Shown here: positions 1-7,789 of the stretch, in pieces
Position numbering within the stretch: the stretch's first letter is position 1
Layout of the letters: each line of letters opens with the position of its first letter
Source of the DNA: Treponema sp.
GTDB taxonomy: Bacteria; Spirochaetota; Spirochaetia; Treponematales; Breznakiellaceae
DNA: 33,182 nucleotides
Assembly: GCA_009787835.1 (NCBI GenBank)
Contig: WQSN01000032.1
Coordinates: 244 to 33,425 of the forward strand
Direction: 5' to 3'
Program-made: the position numbers and the translations under genes
Notes under the pieces: model-generated
Told to the model about the DNA's origin: nothing
Databases searched by the model: none
The model's input: only the letters and a program-made list of their open reading frames with translations

Positions 1-164
1 TTGCCCTCCGCAATGTTGGCAGGAATCGATACAGCAGCTCTCCTGATTTGACTGGTTAGTCCGTACATTTCCTCTTTCGGAAAATTTTTCGTTTCCAGAT
101 AAACCATCTCGACAAGATTCATCGCCTCCTGCCAAACTATTAAATCCTTGAAAGTTTCTATCAT
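1..164 (-). CDS. Four-helix-bundle protein of the 23S rRNA intervening-sequence (IVP/S23) family, nested in leuS, partial
   Basis: Starting at ATG 164 and reading 54 codons to the edge, the +1 frame relative to leuS encodes a very typical N-terminus of the IVP/S23 four-helix-bundle family. Diagnostic pieces are [13 protein letters not shown] (residues 5-17), [19 protein letters not shown] (28-46) and IPANIAEG (47-54). The family is known from ORFs inside intervening sequences of 23S rRNA in Leptospira and other bacteria, and is related to Avd of diversity-generating retroelements; its molecular role is poorly understood. A strong ribosome-binding site, GGAGAGGAG, ends a few bases before the ATG, so it can be translated on its own. 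It lies wholly inside leuS on the same strand, directly after a heptamer repeat tract. The usual family length is near 115-125 residues, so about half is missing beyond the window. Family call is firm; function is not inferred. Confidence 0.87.
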   Translation of the reverse strand, partial: MIETFKDLIVWQEAMNLVEMVYLETKNFPKEEMYGLTSQIRRAAVSIPANIAEG

Positions 165-1311
165 TATTGCTCTCCTCTCCGACTCCCGACTCCCGACTCC
201 CAACTCCCCTTTCTTTAGAGACTACCTCAACTATAGGTAAGTTAAACGCTAATGCAAACTCAAAATCCCTCTCATCATGTGCGGGAACTGCCATAATGGC
301 GCCTGTGCCGTAAGAAATTAAAACATAATCCGCTATCCAGATTGGAATCTTTTGATCGTTGACAAGGTTAACCGCGTAGGCGCCGCAGAAAACGCCGGTT
401 TTTTCCTTGGCAAGATCGGTGCGTTCAAGATCGCTCTTGCGCGCGGCTTTTTCGATGTATGCGGTTACTGCTTGTTTTTGTTCCGCGGTTGTAAGTTTTT
501 CAACTAACGGATGTTCGGGAGAGAGTACCATGTATGTCGCGCCGAAAAGAGTGTCGGGGCGCGTTGTGTAGATTTCCAATGAGTCAGAGTGACCGTCTAT
601 CCTGAAGGTAACATTCGCGCCTTCGCTGCGGCCAATCCAGTTGCGCTGCATAAGTTTTACAGGTTCAGGCCAGTCAAGAGTATCAAGATCAGCTAACAGG
701 CGTTCAGCGAAAGAAGTGATTTTTAGTATCCATTGGCGTATACGTTTGCGCGTAACTTTCTCGCCGCAGCGTTCGCATAAGCCGTCCTTCACCTCTTCAT
801 TGGCAAGGCCGGTTTTGCAGGACGGGCACCAGTTGATAGGGCTTTCAGCTTCGTAGGCAAGACCCTTTTCAAAAAGTTTTAAAAATATCCACTGCGTCCA
901 GCGGTAGTAATCTTCGGTTGATGTATCAACCTCACGATCCCAATCGTAAGAAAAACCCAAAGCCTTTAGCTGATAACGAAAACGCTCAATATTGGACGCA
1001 GTAGTAACAGCGGGATGTGTACCGGTTTTTATCGCGTAATTTTCAGCGGGAAGACCGAAAGCGTCAAAGCCCATGGGGTGCAGCACATTGTAACTGTTCA
1101 TGCGAAGGTAGCGGCAGTAAATGTCTGTAGCCGTATAACCTTCGGGGTGTCCCAGATGTATCCCCTGCGATGACGGATACGGAAACATATCAAGCACATA
1201 TTTGCGTTTGTCTTTGGGAACTGTTGGATCTTCAGTTGTTTTAAAAGTTTTGTTATCACTCCAAAACTTTTGCCATTTAGGTTCGATTGTATCAAAAGGG
1301 TATTTTGCCAT
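1..1311 (-). CDS. leuS: Leucyl-tRNA synthetase, 5' part, with an insertion in the editing domain
   Basis: Class Ia aminoacyl-tRNA synthetase that charges tRNA-Leu in the cytoplasm. The first 437 codons are in the window and the gene runs off the left edge. Visible are the HIGH-type motif HLGH at residues 52-55 inside [15 protein letters not shown], a zinc-ribbon-like pair CPSC...CERC, and the CP1 editing domain with [14 protein letters not shown] and [20 protein letters not shown]. Homology is lost after LPIVEVV (residue 364). From about residue 365 to the edge the frame stays open but reads as Ser/Gly/Asn-rich sequence unlike LeuRS, which fits an insertion in a loop of the editing domain. 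A second protein frame is nested in that insert. The KMSKS half must lie outside the window. ATG at 1311 has no Shine-Dalgarno sequence, but TATAAT lies 8 bases upstream. Identity is certain; whether the full protein is functional cannot be judged here. Confidence 0.93.
   Translation of the reverse strand, partial: MAKYPFDTIEPKWQKFWSDNKTFKTTEDPTVPKDKRKYVLDMFPYPSSQGIHLGHPEGYTATDIYCRYLRMNSYNVLHPMGFDAFGLPAENYAIKTGTHPAVTTASNIERFRYQLKALGFSYDWDREVDTSTEDYYRWTQWIFLKLFEKGLAYEAESPINWCPSCKTGLANEEVKDGLCERCGEKVTRKRIRQWILKITSFAERLLADLDTLDWPEPVKLMQRNWIGRSEGANVTFRIDGHSDSLEIYTTRPDTLFGATYMVLSPEHPLVEKLTTAEQKQAVTAYIEKAARKSDLERTDLAKEKTGVFCGAYAVNLVNDQKIPIWIADYVLISYGTGAIMAVPAHDERDFEFALAFNLPIVEVVSKERGVGSRESGVGEESNNDRNFQGFNSLAGGDESCRDGLSGNEKFSERGNVRTNQSNQESCCIDSCQHCGGQ
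181..208 (-). repeat. Four tandem 7-base repeats at the start of the leuS insert
   Basis: On the leuS sense strand the units are GGGAGTT then three GGGAGTC, followed directly by GGAGAGGAG, which serves as the ribosome-binding site of the nested IVP gene. The tract sits at the point where LeuS homology ends. A related heptamer pattern occurs in rimO at 19922-19976. Heptamer tandem repeats of this general kind are known as STRR elements in cyanobacteria; whether these are related is not known. Confidence 0.85.
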
Positions 1312-1319
1312 AATAGTGA

Positions 1320-1348
1320 ATTATATGGGATTCAGCGATAAATGAAAA
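1320..1348 (-). promoter_or_regulatory. leuS promoter
   Basis: On the minus strand TTTTCA (1348-1343) is followed by a 17-base spacer and a perfect TATAAT (1325-1320). The start codon follows 8 bases later, so transcription would begin at or next to the ATG and leave almost no leader. Confidence 0.65.
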
Positions 1349-1426
1349 TAGAGCTTTTCATTAATTAAATCAGTTGTGTTTACATTACTGACATAAAACG
1401 GCTTTTGCGTGAGGTATTTCTCTGCC

Positions 1427-1455
1427 TTGACAGCTATCCTGTCTCCAGTTAAAAT
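1427..1455 (+). promoter_or_regulatory. tRNA-Gly promoter
   Basis: TTGACA (1427-1432), a 17-base spacer and TAAAAT (1450-1455) form a near-consensus sigma-70 promoter. The tRNA starts 16 bases after the -10 box. Confidence 0.8.
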
Positions 1456-1470
1456 GTAGTCTCTTCATCA

Positions 1471-1541
1471 GCGGCCGTCGTATAACGGCATTACCCGAGC
1501 TTCCCAAGCTCGTGACGCGGGTTCGACTCCCGTCGGCCGCT
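1471..1541 (+). tRNA. tRNA-Gly (anticodon CCC)
   Basis: Folds as a full cloverleaf. The acceptor GCGGCCG pairs with CGGCCGC (1534-1540). The anticodon stem CGAGC/GCTCG holds the loop TTCCCAA, giving anticodon CCC, which reads GGG. The T arm is CGGGTTCGACTCCCG. The 3' CCA is not encoded and must be added after transcription. Confidence 0.93.
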
Positions 1542-1746
1542 TAAAGTAAAATATATTATCTAAAAATCACTTAGAAGCAAGTAAATTTTTCCATTGCCTG
1601 TAATGTCGGGAGTCGAACCGGAGTTTTTATACGGTCTGCGATACATAAGTTAGAGTTCTGTAAGAGCCTCTTGAACCTGAACCGAGTGTTATATAGATAG
1701 ATGAATACGAATAAAAACTTCAGTTATTTTTCGCTGTTACCAGTCT
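1542..1746. other. Intergenic stretch between the two tRNA genes, no gene seen
   Basis: No convincing ORF with a start site was found on either strand. The only notable piece is at 1603-1619: on the minus strand CCGGTTCGACTCCCG resembles a tRNA T arm, and differs from that of the neighbouring tRNA-Gly at one base, but no matching acceptor, D or anticodon arms were found upstream. It may be a fragment of a decayed tRNA. Confidence 0.4.
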
Positions 1747-1813
1747 GAAGAAAACCGCAGCGCGGTTTTCTTCCAGGTTAGTGAGGGAACCAACCGGGTT
1801 CCATCACTAACCT
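1747..1813. repeat. Two adjacent hairpins downstream of tRNA-Arg
   Basis: A perfect 12-base inverted repeat, GAAGAAAACCGC/GCGGTTTTCTTC with a 3-base loop, occupies 1747-1773. Next to it, 1775-1813 is a second palindrome with arms AGGTTAGTG/CACTAACCT and an inner GGAACC/GGTTCC. They lie just 3' of tRNA-Arg on its strand, so they could end its transcript or be processing signals. Neither has a clean T-tract after it, so the terminator reading is uncertain. Confidence 0.65.
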
Positions 1814-1815
1814 AT

Positions 1816-1888
1816 TGATCCAGGGCCGAATCGAACGGCCGACCTGCCGCTTAGGAGGCGGCCGCTCTATCCCCTGAGCTACTGGACC
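1816..1888 (-). tRNA. tRNA-Arg (anticodon CCT)
   Basis: On the minus strand the acceptor GGTCCAG pairs with CTGGATC (one G-U). The D arm is GCTC...GAGC. The anticodon stem GCCGC/GCGGC holds the loop CTCCTAA, giving anticodon CCT, which reads AGG. The T arm is GGCCGTTCGATTCGGCC. CCA is not encoded. Confidence 0.93.
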
Positions 1889-1896
1889 TAATGCCA

Positions 1897-1925
1897 AGAT
1901 TATCATTCATATAGGGTAATGTCAA
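1897..1925 (-). promoter_or_regulatory. tRNA-Arg promoter
   Basis: On the minus strand TTGACA (1925-1920), a 17-base spacer and TAATCT (1902-1897) stand 8 bases upstream of the tRNA 5' end. Confidence 0.78.
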
Positions 1926-2020
1926 CTTTGCGTTTATTTAAGTGTCTTGTTATTTGATGGAATGAAATCTCATATTGCTATTTTGAAAACCTGAAATATC
2001 TGAATAAATATTTATTTCCA

Positions 2021-2029
2021 TGTTACAAT
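2021..2029 (+). promoter_or_regulatory. Extended -10 element before the RNA methyltransferase
   Basis: TGTTACAAT is a TGn-extended -10 box. No good -35 is seen. The start codon follows after only 6 bases, so the transcript would be leaderless or nearly so, which agrees with the lack of a Shine-Dalgarno sequence. Confidence 0.5.
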
Positions 2030-2035
2030 GATGAA

Positions 2036-3259
2036 ATGAATAAAATTGTTAGCGCAGTCGCGCTTTGCGCTGTCGGCGCTGAAAAAATTGTATCAAATGA
2101 ATTGCGGAAACTTGATCTGAAAGTTGATGAATCTCTTTACGGGAGAGTACGGTTCAAAGCTGATATTAAGGGACTGTATCAGACATTGATTGGACTGCGG
2201 GCCGCTGATCGCATACTGCTGGAAATTGGTTTTTTTAAAGCTGTTGATTTTGACGAGCTGTTTGAGGGAACGGGCGCTGCTGCCTGGGAACTGCTTGTTC
2301 CTAAAAACATGGGATTGAAAGTTGTAAAAGTGCGTACAAACCGTTCTCAGTTGAAAGCGGAAACAAGCATTCAATCTGTAGTTCACAAAGCTGCCGCGCA
2401 AAGGCTTTGCGGAAAATATAAAATGAACCGGCTCCCCGAAGACGGCAAGGCCGCGGAAGTGCGTGTGTATATCGAAAAAGACATGGTTTCGCTGCTTGTG
2501 GATTTATGCGGTGAGCCTTTATTTAAAAGAGGCTATCGCTCTGAAGGCGGAGTAGCGCCGCTGCGTGAGACGACAGCCGCTTCCATATTGCTGTTGTCCG
2601 GCTGGAAGCGCAAGTTTCCGCTTTATGATCCTTTCTGCGGTTCCGGAACCATAATAATTGAAGCTGCCATGTATGCGTGGGATATGGCTCCAGGTCTTGG
2701 CAGATCTTTTGCAATAGAGAACTTTCTCATTGCTGATAATAAAACAGAACAGACAGTCCGCGAAGAATGCCGCGGCAGGATTGATTTTTCCCGCCTGGTG
2801 CGAATCGCAGGCAGCGATGAAGATACCCGATCCGTATCCATTGCTTCATCCAACATTGCGCGGCTGTACGATATCGCCGAAGGAAAAACGCCTCAGCGCG
2901 GTATTCGTCTTTCAGACATTAAAACTCATGGAATCAATGTGAAAGCTCAGCCCATGTCAAAAGCTTCATCGCCATTTCCTGCTTCTGAATCTTCGGCATT
3001 AAACTCTAAACCTTCAGATCCTTCTGGGTTTATCATTACCAATCCGCCCTACGGCAAGAGGCTTGGAGATCAATCTATAGCGGAACAGACCTACAGTGAA
3101 ATGGCGAATTTAAAGGAGCGTTTTCCCGGCTGGAAGCTCGCGCTGATAACTGATCACAGCGGTTTTGAAAGTTTTTTCGGCAGAAAAGCGGACTGCTGCC
3201 GTGAGATTAGCAATGGCGCAATTCCTTCCTATTTTTATGAATATGCATTACTATTATAA
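2036..3259 (+). CDS. THUMP-domain class I RNA methyltransferase (RlmL/YpsC type)
   Basis: Predicted SAM-dependent RNA methyltransferase of the COG0116 group, whose studied members methylate guanine N2 in 23S rRNA. The 407 residues carry an N-terminal ferredoxin-like/THUMP RNA-binding part (about 1-160) and a Rossmann methyltransferase domain (about 165-400). Seen are the SAM-binding motif DPFCGSGTIIIEAA near residue 200 and the catalytic motif TNPPYGKRLGD (NPPY type) near 335. It lacks the second methyltransferase half found in E. coli RlmL, so its length matches the short YpsC-like forms. About 25 residues before the NPPY motif are Ser/Pro-rich and look like a loop insert. It stands alone, 54 bases before a TetR gene. 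ATG 2036 is preceded by a -10 box and no ribosome-binding site. The exact target base cannot be read from the sequence. Confidence 0.85.
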   Translation: MNKIVSAVALCAVGAEKIVSNELRKLDLKVDESLYGRVRFKADIKGLYQTLIGLRAADRILLEIGFFKAVDFDELFEGTGAAAWELLVPKNMGLKVVKVRTNRSQLKAETSIQSVVHKAAAQRLCGKYKMNRLPEDGKAAEVRVYIEKDMVSLLVDLCGEPLFKRGYRSEGGVAPLRETTAASILLLSGWKRKFPLYDPFCGSGTIIIEAAMYAWDMAPGLGRSFAIENFLIADNKTEQTVREECRGRIDFSRLVRIAGSDEDTRSVSIASSNIARLYDIAEGKTPQRGIRLSDIKTHGINVKAQPMSKASSPFPASESSALNSKPSDPSGFIITNPPYGKRLGDQSIAEQTYSEMANLKERFPGWKLALITDHSGFESFFGRKADCCREISNGAIPSYFYEYALLL

Positions 3260-3313
3260 TAATAGTGTTTATTCGCATGAGACGGCAGATTTTTAATGGC
3301 ATAAGGAGATAAA

Positions 3314-3913
3314 ATGGCTATTGTAGTTGAACATGACAAGCGGCGGAAGAAAATCCTTGATAAAGCTCTGACTGTTTTCATGGACGATGGCTTTGAGAAC
3401 GCTACTTTTCAAAAAATCGCGGACAAATGCGGTATCACAAGAACCATACTGTACCTTTACTTTAAAAATAAAAGAGAAATATTCATCTACAGTATTAAAC
3501 ATCTGCTTATGAATGTTGAGGAAAACATAAATACTATCCGTGCCGATGATTCACTTAACAGCATAGAAAAAATTTCCAAAGTAATTCACAATATTTTCAC
3601 GCTTTTGGAGCAGAACCGGCAGCTTCTTTGTGTGGTTATAGATTATCTTTTTCATCTGTCAATATCCAAAAACGATGTTAGCCCGGAATTACGCGTGCGC
3701 CGGAGAACCGTAAGGCTGCGGCACATTCTATCCTCGATGGTTATTGAAGGCGTTAAAGCCGGTGAGATCAAAAAAGTCAGCGTTAAAAAGGCGGATGATT
3801 ATCTTTACAGTTTCATTGAATCTGCCATTTTCCAGTTGGCAATCCTGAAACGCAAAAATCTGGACGAATTAAGGGAAACGGCCATCTTTGCCGTAAAACA
3901 AATTACGGTGTAG
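3314..3913 (+). CDS. TetR/AcrR-family transcriptional regulator
   Basis: A one-component DNA-binding regulator of 199 residues, the usual family length. The N-terminal helix-turn-helix is clear at about residues 10-55, with the signature FENATFQKIADKCGITR followed by TILYLYFKNKREIF. The C-terminal two-thirds is helical and variable, as expected for the ligand and dimer domain, and gives no hint of the ligand. The start ATG 3314 has a strong ribosome-binding site (TAAGGAG, 3302-3308), unlike the gene upstream. It converges with the large histidine kinase, which ends 40 bases away. No transporter or enzyme operon is adjacent, so its target is unknown; family members often repress neighbouring genes, and here the only plus-strand neighbour is the RNA methyltransferase upstream. 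Confidence 0.88.
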   Translation: MAIVVEHDKRRKKILDKALTVFMDDGFENATFQKIADKCGITRTILYLYFKNKREIFIYSIKHLLMNVEENINTIRADDSLNSIEKISKVIHNIFTLLEQNRQLLCVVIDYLFHLSISKNDVSPELRVRRRTVRLRHILSSMVIEGVKAGEIKKVSVKKADDYLYSFIESAIFQLAILKRKNLDELRETAIFAVKQITV

Positions 3914-3953
3914 GTTTAATTTCCTGTTAATTTAAATTTTCGCGAAGGTTTAT

Positions 3954-6900
3954 TTAGCGTAAAAAATGGCGTAGTTTTTCCATTACGATTTCAAAATCAA
4001 GCGGTTTCCCGATATGATCATCCATACCCGCGTTTTTACAGTTTTCTATGTCTTCCAAAAAAACATTGGCTGTCATTGCGACAATCGGGATGCGTCTGTG
4101 CTTCAGGGGCAGATCCGCTTCTATATTGCGTATATGCCTTGTCGCCTGATAACCGTCCATTTCCGGCATTTGCACATCCATGAAAATCATCTCGTATTTG
4201 TCAGGATTATTTTTAAACATTTGTACGGCCTGCACTCCGTTTTCTGCGCAGTCTATTTTTAATTTTGTCGGTTCAAGCAGAGTCAGAACAATTTCGCGGT
4301 TTATTTCCACATCTTCCGCCAGCAGAATCCGGCGTCCCGTGAATATATCATCATTTTCCACCGTATCTTCTATTTCGCTTCTTTCGGTTCCCAGACACTC
4401 GATGATAATATCCTTTATAACAGACGGAAATAAAGGTTTGGATAAATATTTATTAACGCCTGCGTTTTGCGTCCCGTCTTTTATCACGCCCCACTCGTTA
4501 GCTGAAATCATAACGACTATCGCTTTCTCGGGGTTGATTACCTTTCCCTTTATGGCGTTCGTTAAAGCGATGCCGTCCATACCCGGCATTATCCAGTCGA
4601 CAAAATAGAGATCATAACCGCCGTTCTTCTCTATAAGCTCAAGCGCCTTTTCGCCGCAGATTGCGGTGTCGCAGTTTATATTGAATCTTTTTGCAACATC
4701 ACTGAAAAACGCGAGTATGTCAGAGTCATCATCAACCGCGAGTATGCGGATTATGTCCCAGTTTACAATTTTTTCCTTTAGTATGTATTTCCTTTCCTCT
4801 CCGCGCTTTACCTGAATTGTAAAGGCGAAAGTTGAGCCTTTGCCGGGTTCCGACTCAATCCAGATTTTTCCGCCCATCATTTCTACTATGCTCTTGGATA
4901 TTGAAAGTCCCAGACCTGTGCCGCCGTATTTCCGCACCGTGCTGGTTTCCGCCTGCTGAAACGATTTAAACAGGCGTTTTTGCTGTTCGGCGCTGATGCC
5001 AATCCCGGAATCAATTATTGATATTTGTATGGTGCACATTTCGTTTTCTTCGCCCAGAAACCTCGCGTCAAGCGTGATAGAGCCGTTTTCCGGCGTGAAT
5101 TTTACAGCGTTACTGAACAGATTTGTTACTACCTGCGAAAGCCTCTGATCGTCACCTATCAGCACGACCGGAATATCCTTGTCAATATGAAGCCTTAACT
5201 TCTGGCGTTTTTCCTCAATACGGAAATTGATAACATTAACCACACGCTGAAGCATTTTTTCAAAATTAAAATCCGCAGGCGCAAGATCAAATTTATTCGC
5301 CTCAATTTTGGACATATCCAGAATATCATTAATTACGCCTAACAGATGTATTGACGCGTCTTCAATTTTATTTAACGCGTGATTTTTTCTTTCCATGTCT
5401 GTGGAATGTTTCGCTATGGCTGTCATGTTAATAATCGCGTTCATCGGCGTCCGTATTTCATGGCTCATGTTGGACAGGAACTCGCTCTTTGCCTTGCTCG
5501 CTTCTGTAAGCTGCTTAACGGCGTCTTTCAGTTTTGAATTGTAGATATCCATCATGATCGCGCCTGCTATTGTGCTTGCGGTCATAACAATAAAATTCTT
5601 TTCGCTGCTCGACCATTTGCGCGGTGCGTCGTACTGTTCCGTAGCCAGCATTCCCCACAAACTGCCTTCAACATAAAGAGGCGCGCATATAAAAGCGTGA
5701 ACATTATCAGCTAACAATTCCTGGAAAACTTCTATCTTGCTTGTGGACGTGTCCGCGCTTGAAAGAATTGGCATGGTCGCGCAGTCGTATAACCGTTCCG
5801 GAAAACTCGCCTTTATTAATTCCCTCATGTTTATTTTTGTTCTTTTTGGCTGCTGACAGTCCGCAGACCAATGATAAGCCAACTCGGCGTCTCCGCTCTG
5901 ATAATCAAGGCTGAAAATTAAGACTCTGGATACTTTATGGTAACGTCCCAGTCTCGCAATGGCTTCGTAAATTAACATTTTTATTTCACCGGAAGAAATA
6001 AAACTCCTGGAAATTTCAGATATTAGTTCCTGCTGTTCAAGGCGGGTTTGAAGCTGTTCGCTCTGTTTTATAAATTTTTCATTTATTTTTTTTATGTTAA
6101 GCAGATCGTATTGATAGCCAAGTATAATATATTTCCCGTTGAATAATGCGCGCGTTAAGGTAATTTCAAACGGTATTATATCTCCTGAGTTTGTGCGGTA
6201 CTGCCACTCGCTTACCTGTTTGTTTCCATCCAGCGCTTTTTGGAGAATCTCAATGCCTTTATCTTTGGATACTGATCCGTCAGGCTGATAATACGGGGAA
6301 AAATCAAAAAAGTGTTCAATGTAATAATCCTTGGTTGTCCCGAGTGTATCCAGAATTACATTATTGCAGTCTATTATGCGCAGATTTTCGTCAAAAATTG
6401 TAAAACCTATCGGTGTGGCTTCAAGCGTGGCGCGGTTAAATTCATTCGCTGTCGCTATACCGCGCTCCATTTCATAGCGTATAACAGTATTGGCGCATAA
6501 AAACGCCGCTGAACGCATCAGTTCGGTTGAGTCATCCTCAAAGAAACGTTCACTGCGGCGGTCTTCAAAAAGCACAAACCCCCAAATTGTTTTGTTAATG
6601 AACACCGGTGAGATAAATGCGGACACTATTTTAAATGATTTTAATAATTCCGCTTCCGGCAGCAGTCTTACAGGACTGTTAATTGATTCGCCCCTTGCGA
6701 AAAGTTCTTCCCAGCGGGGTGCGAATTTGGAATAGGCAAGATCAGCCAGTCCTTGAGTCGGATCCGTGGTTCCGCCCGATTCCCTGTCCCAGCGGTAAAT
6801 CTGCGACGCGTATAAACCATCGTCGTTTTTTGTATTGCGCCAGACGGATACCCTGTCCAGATTCGCCGCGTCTGTAATAAGCCCTACGCCCGAGTTCATC

Positions 6901-7568
6901 ATGTCTTCGAATATTTTTTCGCTGTATGAAAGAAATGTAACGGCGATTTTATTCAGCATATTCGCCATTCTTTCGCGGCGTTTAAGCGAATTTATGGCGC
7001 CGGCTGCGTTTTGGGTTTTTTCCGCTCTGATGACGGCGTTTGCGCACAGGAGGGCGGTTGAATACAGTAAATCCATGCAGCCTTCATCAAAGTATGCGTC
7101 ATTAACATGATCCTGAAGAGACACAGCGCCCCATAACTCGCCATGGGAAAAAACAGGCACAATCAATATCGACTTAACATTAAACTGACGCAGGAAAGAC
7201 AGCTCGTCCTCTGTCATTTCGCTTTCACGGGTTCTTATACATTTTCCATTTAATAAAGTTGAAATCCAGTATTCTATTACCGGTATTTTTGGCAAAATCC
7301 GCAGTTCTTCGTCAAGGGAGAGCATACTGTTCGATTGTTTGTCCCAGAGGTATATCTGTCCGAAGCGAATTTCCCCGTCAATTATCATTCTGCGGTAAAA
7401 AACAACGCGATCCAGACTTACAGCTTCCGTAATATGGTGCAAACCGTTGTTCATTACATCATTAAAATCTGTTTCACTGTGAGAAGTAAAAATTTTTATG
7501 GCTTTATTTATTGCATTTACAATGGAGTCGCGGCGTTCGGATATTTCCAAATTTTCATTTTTTTTCAT
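3954..7568 (-). CDS. Hybrid sensor histidine kinase: GAF-GAF-PAS-GAF-HisKA-HATPase-REC-REC
   Basis: A 1204-residue signalling kinase with no membrane segment, so probably cytoplasmic. In order: two GAF domains (about 20-190 and 205-370), a PAS domain (about 375-500, with IGFTIFDENLRIIDCNN), a third GAF (about 520-680), HisKA with the H box NMSHEIRTPMN and the phospho-accepting His703, and the ATPase domain with N box NLFSNAVKFTP and G boxes DSGIGIS and GGTGLGLSIS. Two receiver domains follow, with phospho-aspartates Asp991 (YFVDWIMPGMDG) and Asp1131 (FMDVQMPEMDG). The first two GAF domains resemble each other and look like an internal duplication. There is no HPt or output domain, so phosphate must pass to a partner encoded elsewhere, or the receivers act as phosphate sinks. 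The neighbouring TetR gene and small membrane protein give no clue to the signal. Confidence 0.95.
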   Translation of the reverse strand: MKKNENLEISERRDSIVNAINKAIKIFTSHSETDFNDVMNNGLHHITEAVSLDRVVFYRRMIIDGEIRFGQIYLWDKQSNSMLSLDEELRILPKIPVIEYWISTLLNGKCIRTRESEMTEDELSFLRQFNVKSILIVPVFSHGELWGAVSLQDHVNDAYFDEGCMDLLYSTALLCANAVIRAEKTQNAAGAINSLKRRERMANMLNKIAVTFLSYSEKIFEDMMNSGVGLITDAANLDRVSVWRNTKNDDGLYASQIYRWDRESGGTTDPTQGLADLAYSKFAPRWEELFARGESINSPVRLLPEAELLKSFKIVSAFISPVFINKTIWGFVLFEDRRSERFFEDDSTELMRSAAFLCANTVIRYEMERGIATANEFNRATLEATPIGFTIFDENLRIIDCNNVILDTLGTTKDYYIEHFFDFSPYYQPDGSVSKDKGIEILQKALDGNKQVSEWQYRTNSGDIIPFEITLTRALFNGKYIILGYQYDLLNIKKINEKFIKQSEQLQTRLEQQELISEISRSFISSGEIKMLIYEAIARLGRYHKVSRVLIFSLDYQSGDAELAYHWSADCQQPKRTKINMRELIKASFPERLYDCATMPILSSADTSTSKIEVFQELLADNVHAFICAPLYVEGSLWGMLATEQYDAPRKWSSSEKNFIVMTASTIAGAIMMDIYNSKLKDAVKQLTEASKAKSEFLSNMSHEIRTPMNAIINMTAIAKHSTDMERKNHALNKIEDASIHLLGVINDILDMSKIEANKFDLAPADFNFEKMLQRVVNVINFRIEEKRQKLRLHIDKDIPVVLIGDDQRLSQVVTNLFSNAVKFTPENGSITLDARFLGEENEMCTIQISIIDSGIGISAEQQKRLFKSFQQAETSTVRKYGGTGLGLSISKSIVEMMGGKIWIESEPGKGSTFAFTIQVKRGEERKYILKEKIVNWDIIRILAVDDDSDILAFFSDVAKRFNINCDTAICGEKALELIEKNGGYDLYFVDWIMPGMDGIALTNAIKGKVINPEKAIVVMISANEWGVIKDGTQNAGVNKYLSKPLFPSVIKDIIIECLGTERSEIEDTVENDDIFTGRRILLAEDVEINREIVLTLLEPTKLKIDCAENGVQAVQMFKNNPDKYEMIFMDVQMPEMDGYQATRHIRNIEADLPLKHRRIPIVAMTANVFLEDIENCKNAGMDDHIGKPLDFEIVMEKLRHFLR

Positions 7569-7611
7569 TATATCATTTTCCAGTGCCCGGTATGAAACCG
7601 CTCTTTTTGCA

Positions 7612-7640
7612 ATTATACCATGAAAGTCAGCCTAATTGAA
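7612..7640 (-). promoter_or_regulatory. Promoter of the hybrid kinase
   Basis: On the minus strand TGGTATAAT (7620-7612) is a perfect extended -10 element. A weak TTCAAT lies 17 bases further upstream (7640-7635). Transcription would start near 7606, leaving a leader of about 38 bases. Confidence 0.6.
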
Positions 7641-7650
7641 AGCATTTTCA

Positions 7651-7674
7651 TTGACATATAAAAGAATCTGTCAA
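7651..7674. promoter_or_regulatory. Inverted repeat TTGACA-N12-TGTCAA
   Basis: A 6-base dyad with a 12-base spacer lies between the divergent kinase and small membrane protein genes. Each arm is also a perfect -35 hexamer, but neither has a good -10 box at 16-18 bases. It could be an operator for a dimeric regulator. Short dyads of this size occur by chance. Confidence 0.25.
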
Positions 7675-7789
7675 ATTAAGCGGATAATCCCTATGCCCGC
7701 TGAAACTTTCGTGAAAACTGCTTGAATTTATTTTCTTTAAACAGAATACTATTCTTTGATAACAAATTTATTTTAACCAGGAGAGAGAA

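Noticed and set aside
181-208. Heptamer tract as a possible CRISPR or mobile-element terminal repeat
   Set aside because: Units are only 7 bases with no spacers, and no inverted partner or transposase is visible.
1-240. leuS as a frameshifted pseudogene
   Set aside because: The host frame has no stop in the visible insert, and the second frame is a distinct, well-conserved protein family rather than shifted LeuS. The missing 3' part prevents a final verdict.
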